A DNA stretch of 45,229 nucleotides, from contig JAOTTP010000017.1 in NCBI GenBank assembly GCA_029864405.1, forward strand, positions 1-45,229. Reading direction: 5' to 3'. The first letter of the stretch is position 1. The number at the start of each line of letters is the position of its first letter. Below the pieces are notes generated by a model. It searched no databases. It was not told the DNA's origin and was given only the letters and a program-made list of their open reading frames with translations. Of this stretch, positions 29,001 through 36,134 are shown piece by piece. The translations under genes were made by a program, and so were the position numbers. Source of the DNA: Nitrospirota bacterium (GTDB lineage Bacteria; Nitrospirota; Nitrospiria; Nitrospirales; UBA8639).

Positions 29001-29091
29001 ACGGCCCAATGGGTCGACACGCCTCGGCAACGATTTCTCGAAGCCATCGCCAATTCGTCACGGATGGACGATCTTGATCAGCGTGGTTCAT
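26065..29091 (-). CDS. dabA: DabA/MpsB (DUF2309) inorganic-carbon transport subunit
   Basis: 1008 residues from ATG 29091, chosen for GGAG 8 nt upstream; ATG 29121 is an in-frame alternative. The DUF2309 family supplies the beta-carbonic-anhydrase-like half of the DAB pump, thought to drive one-way CO2 hydration to bicarbonate at the membrane using an ion gradient through a NuoL-like partner. The four expected zinc-site residues are present with family-like spacing: Cys508 and Asp510 (GIFCIDARSESFRRHL), His699 (VMVCGHGSQSDNNPY) and Cys714 (ALDCGACGGSHGDPNAR). There is no signal peptide. It is the first gene of the - strand cluster, divergent from mpsC, with a leader holding a terminator-like hairpin. 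At about 1000 residues it is longer than many DabA proteins, mostly N-terminal to the active site. Confidence 0.95.
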   Translation of the reverse strand: MNHADQDRPSVTNWRWLREIVAEACRPIGPYWPMKTFAYYNPIRDLEHLPFAQAIAEAHQLLGAKGFLPVEEYRRFFHQGRITQTAVERALQRVGPSLPSQATIQIGGRTIHARDIWRIHAIYGIEELNPVLLTWTIELEGATKRFRSDLPEDSRTSIIDQTIRECEKCRHDPESAYLHNLWKSSLAACHLSDPVSGTASFHAPGLSRSSASTREEAHSVPVDLPADRTLGDWLDRVTGSVLVETINTHMIKWIAAFVDEGVAGWSMPSRENGFYAAWRELAQGDLSGKFLGIPHLRQKFRELSDEPEEMLCKHLQDLNIPKERWPEYLSRHLAQLPGWAGFIRWRGDHSGYPAQQRYPIDPLQYLAVRLFYESGMVEGLCQREWGIKGTLPALLAYWNEHREHEQELSLPSSHPTDPNIYGVCHQAWRLFHLAQFLELTPIEVHELSYTDISTLLEWLDLFPQSAHGPVWLEAYEDVYREYLLGNISGHQAVAPVTNERPRAQGIFCIDARSESFRRHLEAQGPYETFGYAGFFGVPMSHVAFDSHDHLALCPILLAPKSEVIEVPRIGQDDRVKDYLSGTRWHQLSHHLFHDLKHNPFASFMLIDVLGMFFSVGLVGKTLFRTSFDTVKQWLQQWLGSTVATYIPVEPSGKDEQGTQRLGELTQGFTPLEQAAFVEGGLRVIGLTKNFGRFVMVCGHGSQSDNNPYYAALDCGACGGSHGDPNARVFAAMANNPEVRQILSDHGLVIPEDTWFLPAKHNTTTDRVTLYDLVDVPATHGEDLALLVRDLEQAGTHQALERCQRIPGAPTAVSPNEAFKHVRQRSMDWANSRPEWGLSGNAAFLIGRRALTKGLDLEGRVFLHSYDPGSDPDGSFLEKIMTAPLIVGELINLTYYFSAVDPWAYGSGSKVIHNMVAGVGVMLGSQSDLQKGLPLQSVNDGARHYHEPMRLLAIIEAPRDRIRSIIQKHVLLQHVFHNQWMNVIACDPDSKGFSRYLADSTWEPVTVTI

Positions 29092-29194
29092 TGCCCCATC
29101 TCCACTTTTCCAAGAGCCCATCCATCTAAAATCGTCAGAAAATGTTTGAAGAAGCTATACGTGATACGAAGCGCGCGATTAACTATTCCACAAT

Positions 29195-29253
29195 AAAAAA
29201 GCCAACCGAGAAACGTCCCCCTTGCTAATTTCAGAAGATCATTCGGTTGGCTT
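29195..29253 (-). terminator. Terminator-like hairpin in the leader of dabA
   Basis: On the - strand an 11-bp perfect stem, AAGCCAACCGA (from 29253) with TCGGTTGGCTT (to 29199), encloses about 33 nt and is followed by six T (29200-29195). It lies about 104 nt before the dabA ATG and downstream of a plausible promoter, in the position of an attenuator. A second possible helix, ATCGCTT/AAGCGAT (29259-29297), sits just before it. The same nine-base arms occur in the hairpin before mnhE. Confidence 0.75.
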
Positions 29254-29256
29254 ATT

Positions 29257-29310
29257 CTATCGCTTACCTCCATCCCATCGTGATTGATGCAAGCGATCAG
29301 ACAAACCCAT
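29257..29310 (-). CDS. Possible leader peptide, 17 residues
   Basis: An ATG-to-TAG frame encodes MGLSDRLHQSRWDGGKR and stops 3 nt before the 5' arm of the dabA-leader hairpin. A ribosome ending there would cover that arm and could prevent the terminator from forming. The ribosome site is weak (TTGAG about 7 nt upstream), and there is no run of a single amino acid, so this is a suggestion from position only. Confidence 0.25.
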   Translation of the reverse strand: MGLSDRLHQSRWDGGKR

Positions 29311-29404
29311 TCGACGCTCAAGGTCAAAACCAGCACAGATACCACCCTCCTCAGACATTCGAGGGAACGACCCGCTCTCTTCTTGACCTCACATGAACAA
29401 TACG

Positions 29405-29434
29405 CTTATATCAGGGGGGTAGGCTGTTCCTCAA
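29405..29434 (-). promoter_or_regulatory. Candidate sigma-70-type promoter for dabA
   Basis: On the - strand TTGAGG (29434-29429) and TATAAG (29410-29405) are 18 nt apart. A start near 29398 would give a leader of about 300 nt containing the possible leader peptide and the hairpin. The -35 match is only moderate (4 of 6), so confidence is low. Confidence 0.3.
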
Positions 29435-29515
29435 GCTCCTGAGATTCACTCCTCAGGGAATGTGAAGGTTCTGTTGTTGATGGGCAAGGCCGGTCTTGCC
29501 GTAAAGGGTCACTGT

Positions 29516-29887
29516 ATGAAACCCAGCTTCACACGAGGTGAAATGGAATCGGCGATCCGAAATGCCATCATTAAATTTGAGCAGGAATTCATGGGCCGGG
29601 GTCCCACCGATGTTCGAGCCAGCATTCTACGCGACACTATCCTTATTCGGCTCAAAGGCGTCCTCACGCCGGCCGAACGCCAACTGGCCAAGAGTGAAGA
29701 AGGCATTGGAATGGTTAAACAAATGCGCCAAAATCTCATTTCCCAAGGAAGAGAGCAACTCTGTCGTGAAATGTTGGAGATCACCGGAGCGGAAACGACT
29801 GCCCTGTTTACGGATATCGATACCCGGATTGAAGAACGCATTATCGTCCTGACGTTAGATCGTGATTTGGAAGCGACATTTCGGTAA
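29516..29887 (+). CDS. mpsC: MpsC-family protein (DUF2294)
   Basis: 123 residues, soluble. The DUF2294 signature is clear: FEQEFMGRGPTDVRASILRD, the IRLKGVLTPAERQLAKSEEG stretch, and TALFTDIDTRIEERIIVLTL. In Staphylococcus aureus mpsC lies in the mpsABC operon with the NuoL-like MpsA and the DUF2309 protein MpsB, and Bacillus ybcI lies in the ndhF-ybcC region; its biochemical role is not established. Here it is divergent from dabA, 424 nt away start to start, which keeps that association. ATG 29516 is chosen for AAGGG about 8 nt upstream and because the conserved domain starts there; a longer frame begins at 29462. A 6-bp hairpin GGCAAG/CTTGCC lies just before its ribosome site. Confidence 0.85.
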   Translation: MKPSFTRGEMESAIRNAIIKFEQEFMGRGPTDVRASILRDTILIRLKGVLTPAERQLAKSEEGIGMVKQMRQNLISQGREQLCREMLEITGAETTALFTDIDTRIEERIIVLTLDRDLEATFR

Positions 29888-30061
29888 ACATCGTCAACGA
29901 GACATCTACACGGCAGATGCCATCCATGACTGCGCCAGCTGAACCGTTACCTGATTCTCATGGACTGAATTCGTGAGTTTTTCCGTTTTTCCCTTCCTGC
30001 TTATTGAGGAACAGAAATTTTCCACTCTTGACTTCTGGGATATTTGCCTTATCTTTAAAGC

Positions 30062-30730
30062 ATGACTCAAGGACGCGTGTTAACCCATGATGAGAAAAAA
30101 GCCTCTGAGGCGGCCTTTCGGGGGTTGCCAATGGATGATTCATGGACGGATTCTGCCAAAGCCGTCTATGAAGGTCTTCTTCAAGCATTAGGTGAAAAGC
30201 CCCTAAGCCATCCTATTCCTCCAGACAAGGAACCTTCCGAGTCGGAGGAGGGATCGGATCTTTTGCCTCCAGATTTCTCCGCACCATCCCAGGTAGCGCT
30301 TTCACTCAGCTCCGGAGATATTCCTGCAGAATTTGCATCACTCCCGATTCGATCCCGAAAGGAAGCCATTGAGTCAGGAATACTCAAAGACGTCACGCCA
30401 ATCGCTCAAAGTGTGGGTCTGGATTTCTGTGTAGGCATGACTAACCCTCTCTGGGATCAATACATCACCCCTTCCCCCGAATTTACAGATGAGAGTATTC
30501 AAACCCGCCTACGCGATACCCTGGTGGCTGTGCGCCTCCGGTTGGCCAGCCTGAAAGAACCAACTCCGCTAGTGGATGTTCCCATCTTGTTACAGTTTCC
30601 TCCTGAACCAACTCCACAGCTCTGCATGACCTTCGCCTTATTTCACAAGGATCCCGTTGATGGGAATTGTTTGCTCCTGATCCATCCTGGTGAAGTCTTC
30701 GCCACCCGCCAAGCCTTTGAGAATAACTAA
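30062..30730 (+). CDS. Hypothetical protein, possibly DUF6573-like C-terminal half
   Basis: 222 residues, no membrane segment. The N-terminal 90 residues are polar and proline/serine/glutamate-rich, probably flexible. From about residue 98 a compact domain begins (IRSRKEAIESGILKDVTPIA, then VGLDFCVGMTNPLWDQYI). This resembles the R-x-x-A-I-x-x-G-x-L-x-D-V-T start of DUF6573-type proteins, from memory only. The end (QLCMTFALFHKDPVDGNCLLL) looks like a closing beta-hairpin. No function can be given. It stands alone after mpsC with 174 nt between, has no good ribosome site, and is followed by a long non-coding stretch. Confidence 0.65.
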   Translation: MTQGRVLTHDEKKASEAAFRGLPMDDSWTDSAKAVYEGLLQALGEKPLSHPIPPDKEPSESEEGSDLLPPDFSAPSQVALSLSSGDIPAEFASLPIRSRKEAIESGILKDVTPIAQSVGLDFCVGMTNPLWDQYITPSPEFTDESIQTRLRDTLVAVRLRLASLKEPTPLVDVPILLQFPPEPTPQLCMTFALFHKDPVDGNCLLLIHPGEVFATRQAFENN

Positions 30731-31080
30731 CTCACCCTTCTGCCATAACCCAGGCCATTCTTGTAGGCAAGGAAGGCCTTCTTCCAATTCCTAACTGATA
30801 CGTGTTGTGATTGTTGACCGCCGATAATGCTTAATATAGACCTTCAGCATTGCTTTGAAACTCGTAAAAATGAGTGATGAGGCGAAAAGTGAGAGCAATG
30901 AGAAGCAAGGAAGTTGAAAAACAAGGGGCTCTGCTCTTCCCGGTTTAGATTTCACACCGTGCAAAAATGAGGAAGGCATTGGGGAACATTCCCAATGGCC
31001 AGAGGGCGTTTTTCAAGCCCGTGAGCTTGTGGCTCACGGGCTTGATCCCTATAGGCACAGAGGAACGGAGAAAAACCTCT
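30731..31080. other. Non-coding stretch with inverted repeats
   Basis: No convincing gene. AATGCT/AGCATT arms occur at about 30826-30851 and a strong 13-bp hairpin at 31014-31044 (listed separately). The stretch joins the end of a decayed cytochrome gene on the - strand, so part of it may be that gene's former downstream region. Confidence 0.5.
31014..31044. repeat. Perfect 13-bp hairpin (REP-like or terminator-like)
   Basis: Arms CAAGCCCGTGAGC (31014-31026) and GCTCACGGGCTTG (31032-31044) enclose the 5-nt loop TTGTG. On the - strand it lies 37 nt after the end of the decayed cytochrome gene but is followed by A residues, and on the + strand it is preceded, not followed, by T. It is therefore not a standard U-tailed terminator on either strand. 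It may be a REP-type palindrome. Confidence 0.7.
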
Positions 31081-31980
31081 TTACTCCAAATCGCTCGGAT
31101 TGTTGAATAACGCAGGCAACGCAATATTGCCATGTCCGTACTGCGGGAATTTCTGGGTTTGAGAATCCCCGGGATTTAAATGGGAAGCCGTATCGTCTAG
31201 CGAAAACAAGACCAACGTCTGTAGAAAATTGACAACCTGGCCCTGACTTTCATCCGATAACCGGGCAAAACGATCTCGAGCATTTTTGCTTCCCCTCCGT
31301 GCCCCATGATGACCGACCACAGATCGATACTCGGCCCGTCATGCCCGTAAGGGGCAGTCCTACCCACTCCCCATTGAGGTTCGGTGATAAACTCCTTAGT
31401 CAACGTGCCATAAAAATTGCGTTGCAAATAGTTTGGGCCTCAGTCATGGCGTTAAAAATCCGCATAGATTTTCTTGACCACAACCCGCTGGCCATTTGGC
31501 TTTTTCGCGGAAAGCGAACCCGCCACGGACTTCTTGGAACAGGGGAGTCGCCACGGCAAACAGGTGATTAAATATCCCTCGTCGGCGGTCATAGGTGGTT
31601 TCCACATCAGCTACTCACCGATCTTTCCCAATGACAAAATTTTGGAAATGGCATCCAGTGCATTGAATGTTCTGAAAGATCTTCTGCGATTTTTCACTGG
31701 CCTGTGTTTCCCGCCCTATGCCCGGTTTAAAATAATTCAACAAATGGAACTCCATATGGTCCACCAGACTTGTGGGAATTTCATTGGCGACCCATCTCGA
31801 TCCGGATCATCACTTGCACTCGCAGCAGGCGGCACTTCGACGGTATCTATCTTCCCATTTAACCCCATTCCCCCAGGTGTGAGGACTCGATTCCCCGCTG
31901 ACGGCTTGGCAAGATCCGGGGCAATGGTTTACCCTCCATTGCTTATTGTTCCATTTTTTAAGCACGGCATTCCCATTCAT
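31081..31980 (-). pseudogene. Decayed di-heme cytochrome c / oxidoreductase-like gene
   Basis: Reading the - strand in shifting frames recovers one protein. It runs VLTPGGMGLNGKIDTVEVPP, DDPDRDG, a frameshift, NEIPTSLVDHMEFHLLNYFK, the heme site CTGCH (about 31657), then GKDR, a TGA where Arg is expected (about 31617), then VADVETTYDRRRGIFNHLF. Further on come KKIYADF, TAA, RHD, TGA, GPNYLQRNFYGTLTKEFITE, GRTAPYGHDGPSIDLWSVIM, another frameshift, and DRFARLSDESQGQVVNFLQT. Order and motifs are those of large di-heme cytochrome c family proteins with a C-terminal GHDG region. At least three nonsense codons and two or more frameshifts make it clearly dead. The 5' end is not well defined; the limits given are approximate. 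Confidence 0.85.
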
Positions 31981-32033
31981 TCTAGGGGTGAAAGGCATTC
32001 TAACTATTGCCCAAACCAGACTTGAAAGAGAAA

Positions 32034-32846
32034 ATGCCCCCGTCCCCTGAGAAACCAATTCTTTCCCAACCACCATTAAACCCTTTCGGGGGAAAAACTT
32101 TAATTGTGGACGCGGAGCAACCGGATTGCTTCACACTACCCAGTGAAGCGCTCGCTCAAGCTCAAGAGGATGATCAAATTTTCATTCGACCAGGGATTTA
32201 TGAAGATCGATTGGTGATGACTGATCGAACCATTCATCTTGTCGGCGCAGGGCGAGATCAGGTCACGATATTCAATCGTCGGAGCGGCCCGTGCTATCTT
32301 CAGCGAGTCCCTGGAGGACAAATCAGCGGAGTGACGTTTCGTTATGTGGGCAGCGACCAACATTCTGCCCTGAATATTTTAGATTCTGTGTGCACCATAT
32401 CTCACTGCAGAGCCACAGAAGGAATTTTATCCGGAGTTGTCATTTATGGACCAGATTGCCGCCCGACCTTACTCGGCAACGAAATCTCTCATAATCGGGA
32501 GTCCGGCATTTTTTCTTTTGCTGGAGCTCAACCGTATCTGCGCGAAAACTCTTGTGTTGGGAATCATCATTTTGGAATCGCCGCACGGGACGAGGGCACT
32601 CGACCTGATGTGATTAAAAACATCTGTCGAGAAAATATGCTGAGTGGCATTCTCCTCTTTCACTTCGCAAAAGCTCTTGTCCTCGAGAATACCTGCACAG
32701 ACAATGCTCATTGGGGAGTCGTGCTTACCCCGGATTGTGAAACCACGCCAACACCTGAAGACCTCCACCAATCCAATCAATTGGCAGATAACCCTCGCGG
32801 GGCCTATACCCTCACCACGGAACCTTTGGCTGATATTGGTCGCTAG
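32034..32846 (+). CDS. Right-handed parallel beta-helix repeat protein
   Basis: 270 residues. After about 25 polar residues the sequence follows the pectate-lyase/NosD-like beta-helix pattern of about 23-residue coils: ALAQAQEDDQIFIRPGIYED, GAGRDQVTIFN, ISGVTFRYVG, ISHCRATEGI, LLGNEISHNRESGIFSFAGA, LRENSCVGNHHFGIAARDEG, NICRENMLSGILLF and LENTCTDNAHWGVVLTPD. No signal peptide is visible, so it is probably cytoplasmic, like FBXO11-type beta-helix modules; catalytic residues cannot be assigned. ATG 32034 has GAAAGAG just upstream and is preferred over an in-frame TTG at 32007. The gene begins where the decayed cytochrome gene's 5' end lies on the opposite strand. Confidence 0.8.
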   Translation: MPPSPEKPILSQPPLNPFGGKTLIVDAEQPDCFTLPSEALAQAQEDDQIFIRPGIYEDRLVMTDRTIHLVGAGRDQVTIFNRRSGPCYLQRVPGGQISGVTFRYVGSDQHSALNILDSVCTISHCRATEGILSGVVIYGPDCRPTLLGNEISHNRESGIFSFAGAQPYLRENSCVGNHHFGIAARDEGTRPDVIKNICRENMLSGILLFHFAKALVLENTCTDNAHWGVVLTPDCETTPTPEDLHQSNQLADNPRGAYTLTTEPLADIGR

Positions 32847-32957
32847 ATCGAATCGTCGCACACTACTGGTCGCTCACCACGACGATACCGGATGCTGGGC
32901 AACAAAGATCTATGATAAGGTGGGCGGCGTTGACAGAACTTCCCAGGACGATTCGAG

Positions 32958-33398
32958 ATGAATAACAATCTGTGGCATCAACTGAACGCCGTGTTGGGTA
33001 GCCTGACGGTCACGGTGGGACTCTGGTTATTAGTGGGAGCCTTACCGGTGTCTATGGGAATTGCCCTGGCCATAGGGCTCGCATTCCTGTTGGCCTGGAA
33101 ATGCGCTTCCATGGGATATATTTGGGCTGTCTCGACGCTTCTTTTAGGGTTAGAAAGTTTTGCATGGCCCATCATGCAAATGGCCGATCTTCAAAAGCTG
33201 GGACCAGAACCTCCATTAGAAGAATTGGAACGAATTTTCACGGCCGTGTTGTTTGGCCTTTTTTCCGGCGTGTTCTGGATGACCTTCGCCTATGGCATTT
33301 TCAAACGTACCCGAGGCACGGAAACCCCGACCGCTCCTTCGATAACCATTCCCAAAACCAAAAACCAGAAGAAACAGTCAAGAAGACAATCAGGCTAA
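32958..33398 (+). CDS. Hypothetical membrane protein, 146 residues
   Basis: No family recognised. Four hydrophobic segments are visible: VLGSLTVTVGLWLLVGALPV, MGIALAIGLAFLLAW, YIWAVSTLLLGLESFAWPIM and FTAVLFGLFSGVFWMTFAYG. Between the third and fourth is an acidic stretch (GPEPPLEELER), and the end is a basic, Lys/Arg/Gln-rich tail that should face the cytoplasm. It follows the beta-helix gene after 111 nt on the same strand and is convergent with priA, with only 24 nt between the stops and no visible terminator. The ribosome site is weak. Confidence 0.65.
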   Translation: MNNNLWHQLNAVLGSLTVTVGLWLLVGALPVSMGIALAIGLAFLLAWKCASMGYIWAVSTLLLGLESFAWPIMQMADLQKLGPEPPLEELERIFTAVLFGLFSGVFWMTFAYGIFKRTRGTETPTAPSITIPKTKNQKKQSRRQSG

Positions 33399-33422
33399 TC
33401 ACGCTATGAGGCCAAACTGCTG

Positions 33423-35744
33423 CTATTGAATGACCATGGGGTCCACATTGAATTCAACGACCACAGGGGCTTTGGGAAATTCTGCCTCATACTCCCGCTG
33501 AATGCCTCGAAGACCTCGCTGTGCTTCCAATATATCATTCGTTTTCATCAAAAAGAGTACACGGGGGTTTTTAATCTGCCCGGGTTTCTTGGATGCCATG
33601 GGCCCCAAAACCATTGGCGTTCCAATGATCCCTTTTCCCTCCTCACAAGCAACTCTTCTCACTTCAAACTCTCTCAACCGTTGATGCAGAAAGTCCACGA
33701 CCCTTTGAACTTGAGACGCCTGAGCCCCCGTCACGACTAACAAAATCACATGGGTAGCCGGAGGATATCCTAAGGCTTCCCGCAACTCTAATTCCTGGTC
33801 ATAAAACATTCCTGGACGCTGTTGCCCGATGGCAGTGAGTACATGATGATCAGGGATTCTTGTTTGGAGAATCACTTTCCCGGGCTCCTGCCCATTCCGG
33901 GCCAAGGTGAGAGCCTTCGACAACATCTGAAACGTCCGTTCGGCTGATCGGAAGTCAGGTATATGGAGCCCAAGATCCGCTTGAGGGAACCCAATCACCG
34001 GAGCCGTAGGTGGGTGTGACTGGTGAATAAAAAACTCCGTCCCAATCAGCACTCGAATATCCCTTAGCCTGAATTGGCGTAACATCGCATCGGCCGCCTC
34101 GGTGGTTTTCACGTTCTCTCGATCAAATCGAGCAACCGAGACCGTCGGGAAAAGACGAACCACCTCTTCTTCCAGTCGCTGCGTCCCTGTGCCGGAAAAC
34201 CGAAACACCGTGCCCTGACATGTGGGGCAGGTTTCAGGTGTTGGCTGAATTCCCTCACAGTAGGAACACACCAAGCGCGAAGGTCGCTGATACAGTTTCA
34301 ATGGCACCCCGCAGGTGGTACACATCGGAGCCTTCCCGCAATCCCGGCACATTAGCGCACTGGAAAACCCCTTGCGATTGAGAAGTAAAATAACTTGCTC
34401 CCCCTGGTCCAGCGCCCAAGTCATCCTGGTGAGTAAAACCGGTGACAGGATGGTCCCATAGGGTAATGACCGTAAATCGATCATCTCCACCTGAGGAACC
34501 TGCTGTGATGAGCGTTCTAGTGACTCCCTGATCTGCTCAGTAAATCGTCCATATAGTTCCAACGAAGGACGTGTCGAACCGTAGACCACGAGTGCCTGTT
34601 CACATTCTCCACGCATTCGCGCGACTTCTCGAGCGTGGAAATACGGAAGATGCTCATCTTTATAGGACGGATCCTCTTCCTGATTAATCCAAATGAGCCC
34701 CAAATTTTGAACAGGCAGAAATAGTGCGGACCGGGTCCCCACCACGACCTGCACGTCGCCCTGTTGAATCCGTTCCCATCGAGCAGCACGAACCATTGTC
34801 GAAAGATGGCCATGATAGACCTCAACCTGATTGTTGCCGAGGAGCCGTAACTGTTCGGCCAGGATTTCAGCTTGCTGCACTTCGGGAGCAAGGATGAGCG
34901 CTCGACGACCCTGATCAACAACGGTTTCAACCATCTTGAACAACAGATCCTGTCGTAATGATTCCGATCCCACCACAGGCACTTCCTGGAAACCACCGTC
35001 CCGCACCGCACGCAAAAGATTCTCCCATGTCTGATTTTGTTCAGTGGAGTCGCACGCTTTTCGCGGAACAAATGCTGAAAGATCCGTCCTTTTTTCTACA
35101 GGTAGATCAAATAATCCCGGGGAAACCGGAAGCACCGGTTTTCGGCCAGCACTGGTTGCACCCACCGGACTTGGGGCATTGGGTCCGGAAGGTCTGGTGG
35201 TCCGTTCGGTTATCCATCCTTTCTTTTTTAACCGAGTCAGAACAGCAGGAACCTCCTTCATTGTTCGTGTGAGAGACGATCGGAGTAAGCCTTTGGGAGC
35301 CTGCTCTAATTTCCGAAGCACGAACTGAATGTCCGATGCCAGAGCCTTATCCGATAAAGCCAGCCGACCTTCGTCCGTTAAAAAAACATGCCTGGCCACT
35401 TTTACTGCATACGGTGGAACAATCAGCCGCAAACATGCTGACAGAGGAGCCAGATAATAATCGGAAATCTTTTCAACCAGCCTGAGAAGGTTGTGTTCCA
35501 ATGGACGATTCCCGGCATCGGCCTCCAACGAAAGAATGGCTCGCAGTGGTTTATGACGGAACGGAGATTGAAGGGCAGAAGAGGTTTCTGACCCAAATAT
35601 TGTCACGACCACTCCAGAGACAACGGCAGACCCCAAAGGAACCGCCACGGGGCTTCCCACATGAAGCAGGGCAAGCAGCTTCGGGGGGACTTGATAGGTA
35701 AAGACTTGGAACCGCCTGCCCGGCAGGACCACATCAGCAAGCAT
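33423..35744 (-). CDS. priA: PriA-like primosomal protein with degenerate ATPase motifs
   Basis: 773 residues, the full PriA length and order: N-terminal 3'-DNA-binding domain (ADVVLPGRRFQVFTYQVP), winged-helix region, two helicase lobes, the zinc domain, and a C-terminal domain. All eight zinc cysteines are present (CRDCGKAPMCTTC at about 466-478, CSYC at about 493-496, CPTC at about 506-509). The ATPase motifs are not: the Walker A region (about 255-267) reads VPVVGSESLRQDL with no GKT; the DEEH box reads NQEE (354-357), replacing the catalytic Glu by Gln; GSATPS reads GSTRPS; the motif V region reads TEFFIHQSHPP; and the motif VI QVxGRAGRG reads KALTLARNG. It probably keeps DNA and partner binding but not helicase activity (inference). 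It stands alone on the - strand. Confidence 0.9.
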   Translation of the reverse strand: MLADVVLPGRRFQVFTYQVPPKLLALLHVGSPVAVPLGSAVVSGVVVTIFGSETSSALQSPFRHKPLRAILSLEADAGNRPLEHNLLRLVEKISDYYLAPLSACLRLIVPPYAVKVARHVFLTDEGRLALSDKALASDIQFVLRKLEQAPKGLLRSSLTRTMKEVPAVLTRLKKKGWITERTTRPSGPNAPSPVGATSAGRKPVLPVSPGLFDLPVEKRTDLSAFVPRKACDSTEQNQTWENLLRAVRDGGFQEVPVVGSESLRQDLLFKMVETVVDQGRRALILAPEVQQAEILAEQLRLLGNNQVEVYHGHLSTMVRAARWERIQQGDVQVVVGTRSALFLPVQNLGLIWINQEEDPSYKDEHLPYFHAREVARMRGECEQALVVYGSTRPSLELYGRFTEQIRESLERSSQQVPQVEMIDLRSLPYGTILSPVLLTRMTWALDQGEQVILLLNRKGFSSALMCRDCGKAPMCTTCGVPLKLYQRPSRLVCSYCEGIQPTPETCPTCQGTVFRFSGTGTQRLEEEVVRLFPTVSVARFDRENVKTTEAADAMLRQFRLRDIRVLIGTEFFIHQSHPPTAPVIGFPQADLGLHIPDFRSAERTFQMLSKALTLARNGQEPGKVILQTRIPDHHVLTAIGQQRPGMFYDQELELREALGYPPATHVILLVVTGAQASQVQRVVDFLHQRLREFEVRRVACEEGKGIIGTPMVLGPMASKKPGQIKNPRVLFLMKTNDILEAQRGLRGIQREYEAEFPKAPVVVEFNVDPMVIQ

Positions 35745-36110
35745 AGGTGGTTACGACTTTCATGAGCATCCGATTCTACCAGCGGGTTGTTCTCCTCACA
35801 ACGCTTTCCAACCTCTGGCCTTCAGACCAGCAAATATGATGTGGATCACGATCCGATAGGCGCTTAGGCTCTAGAATATTATCAACTGTCTTACGCGCTT
35901 ATCATGGTACTCACTGTGCATTTGGTTGCCCGGTTCCATCACCGACACCTTCAATCATGCATGTTTAGCGGGACACCTTGACGATTTCGATGAAAACGGG
36001 AAGGATAGAAACAACAACTTGAACCCTATCCAGTCTGTTGGTCAAGAATCGGTTGGCTCACAATCTTCGGCACGAACAAGACACAGATAAAGAGAAGGAA
36101 AGAGCAAACA
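35745..36110. other. Intergenic region upstream of the small membrane protein
   Basis: About 366 nt between the divergent priA start and the small + strand gene at 36135. It contains GGATC-AC-GATCC (about 35838-35849), a short inverted repeat, and a sigma-54-like element at 35905-35920. No other gene is evident. Confidence 0.5.
35905..35920 (+). promoter_or_regulatory. Weak candidate sigma-54 (-24/-12) promoter
   Basis: TGGTACTCACTGTGCA has GG and GC elements exactly 10 nt apart and matches about 9 of 12 consensus positions (TGGCACG-N4-TTGCW). It lies about 215 nt before ATG 36135, on the far side of which an NtrC-type activator gene is encoded. It is a single match of moderate quality. Confidence 0.35.
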
Positions 36111-36134
36111 ATGCAATCAGAGGAGGACAACAAG

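Noticed and set aside
29088-29345. 85-codon frame across the dabA leader
   Set aside because: It crosses the hairpin and the dabA start; better explained as untranslated leader.
29331-29350. Sigma-54-like GG-N10-GC spacing upstream of dabA
   Set aside because: Only the GG and GC match; the flanking consensus bases do not.
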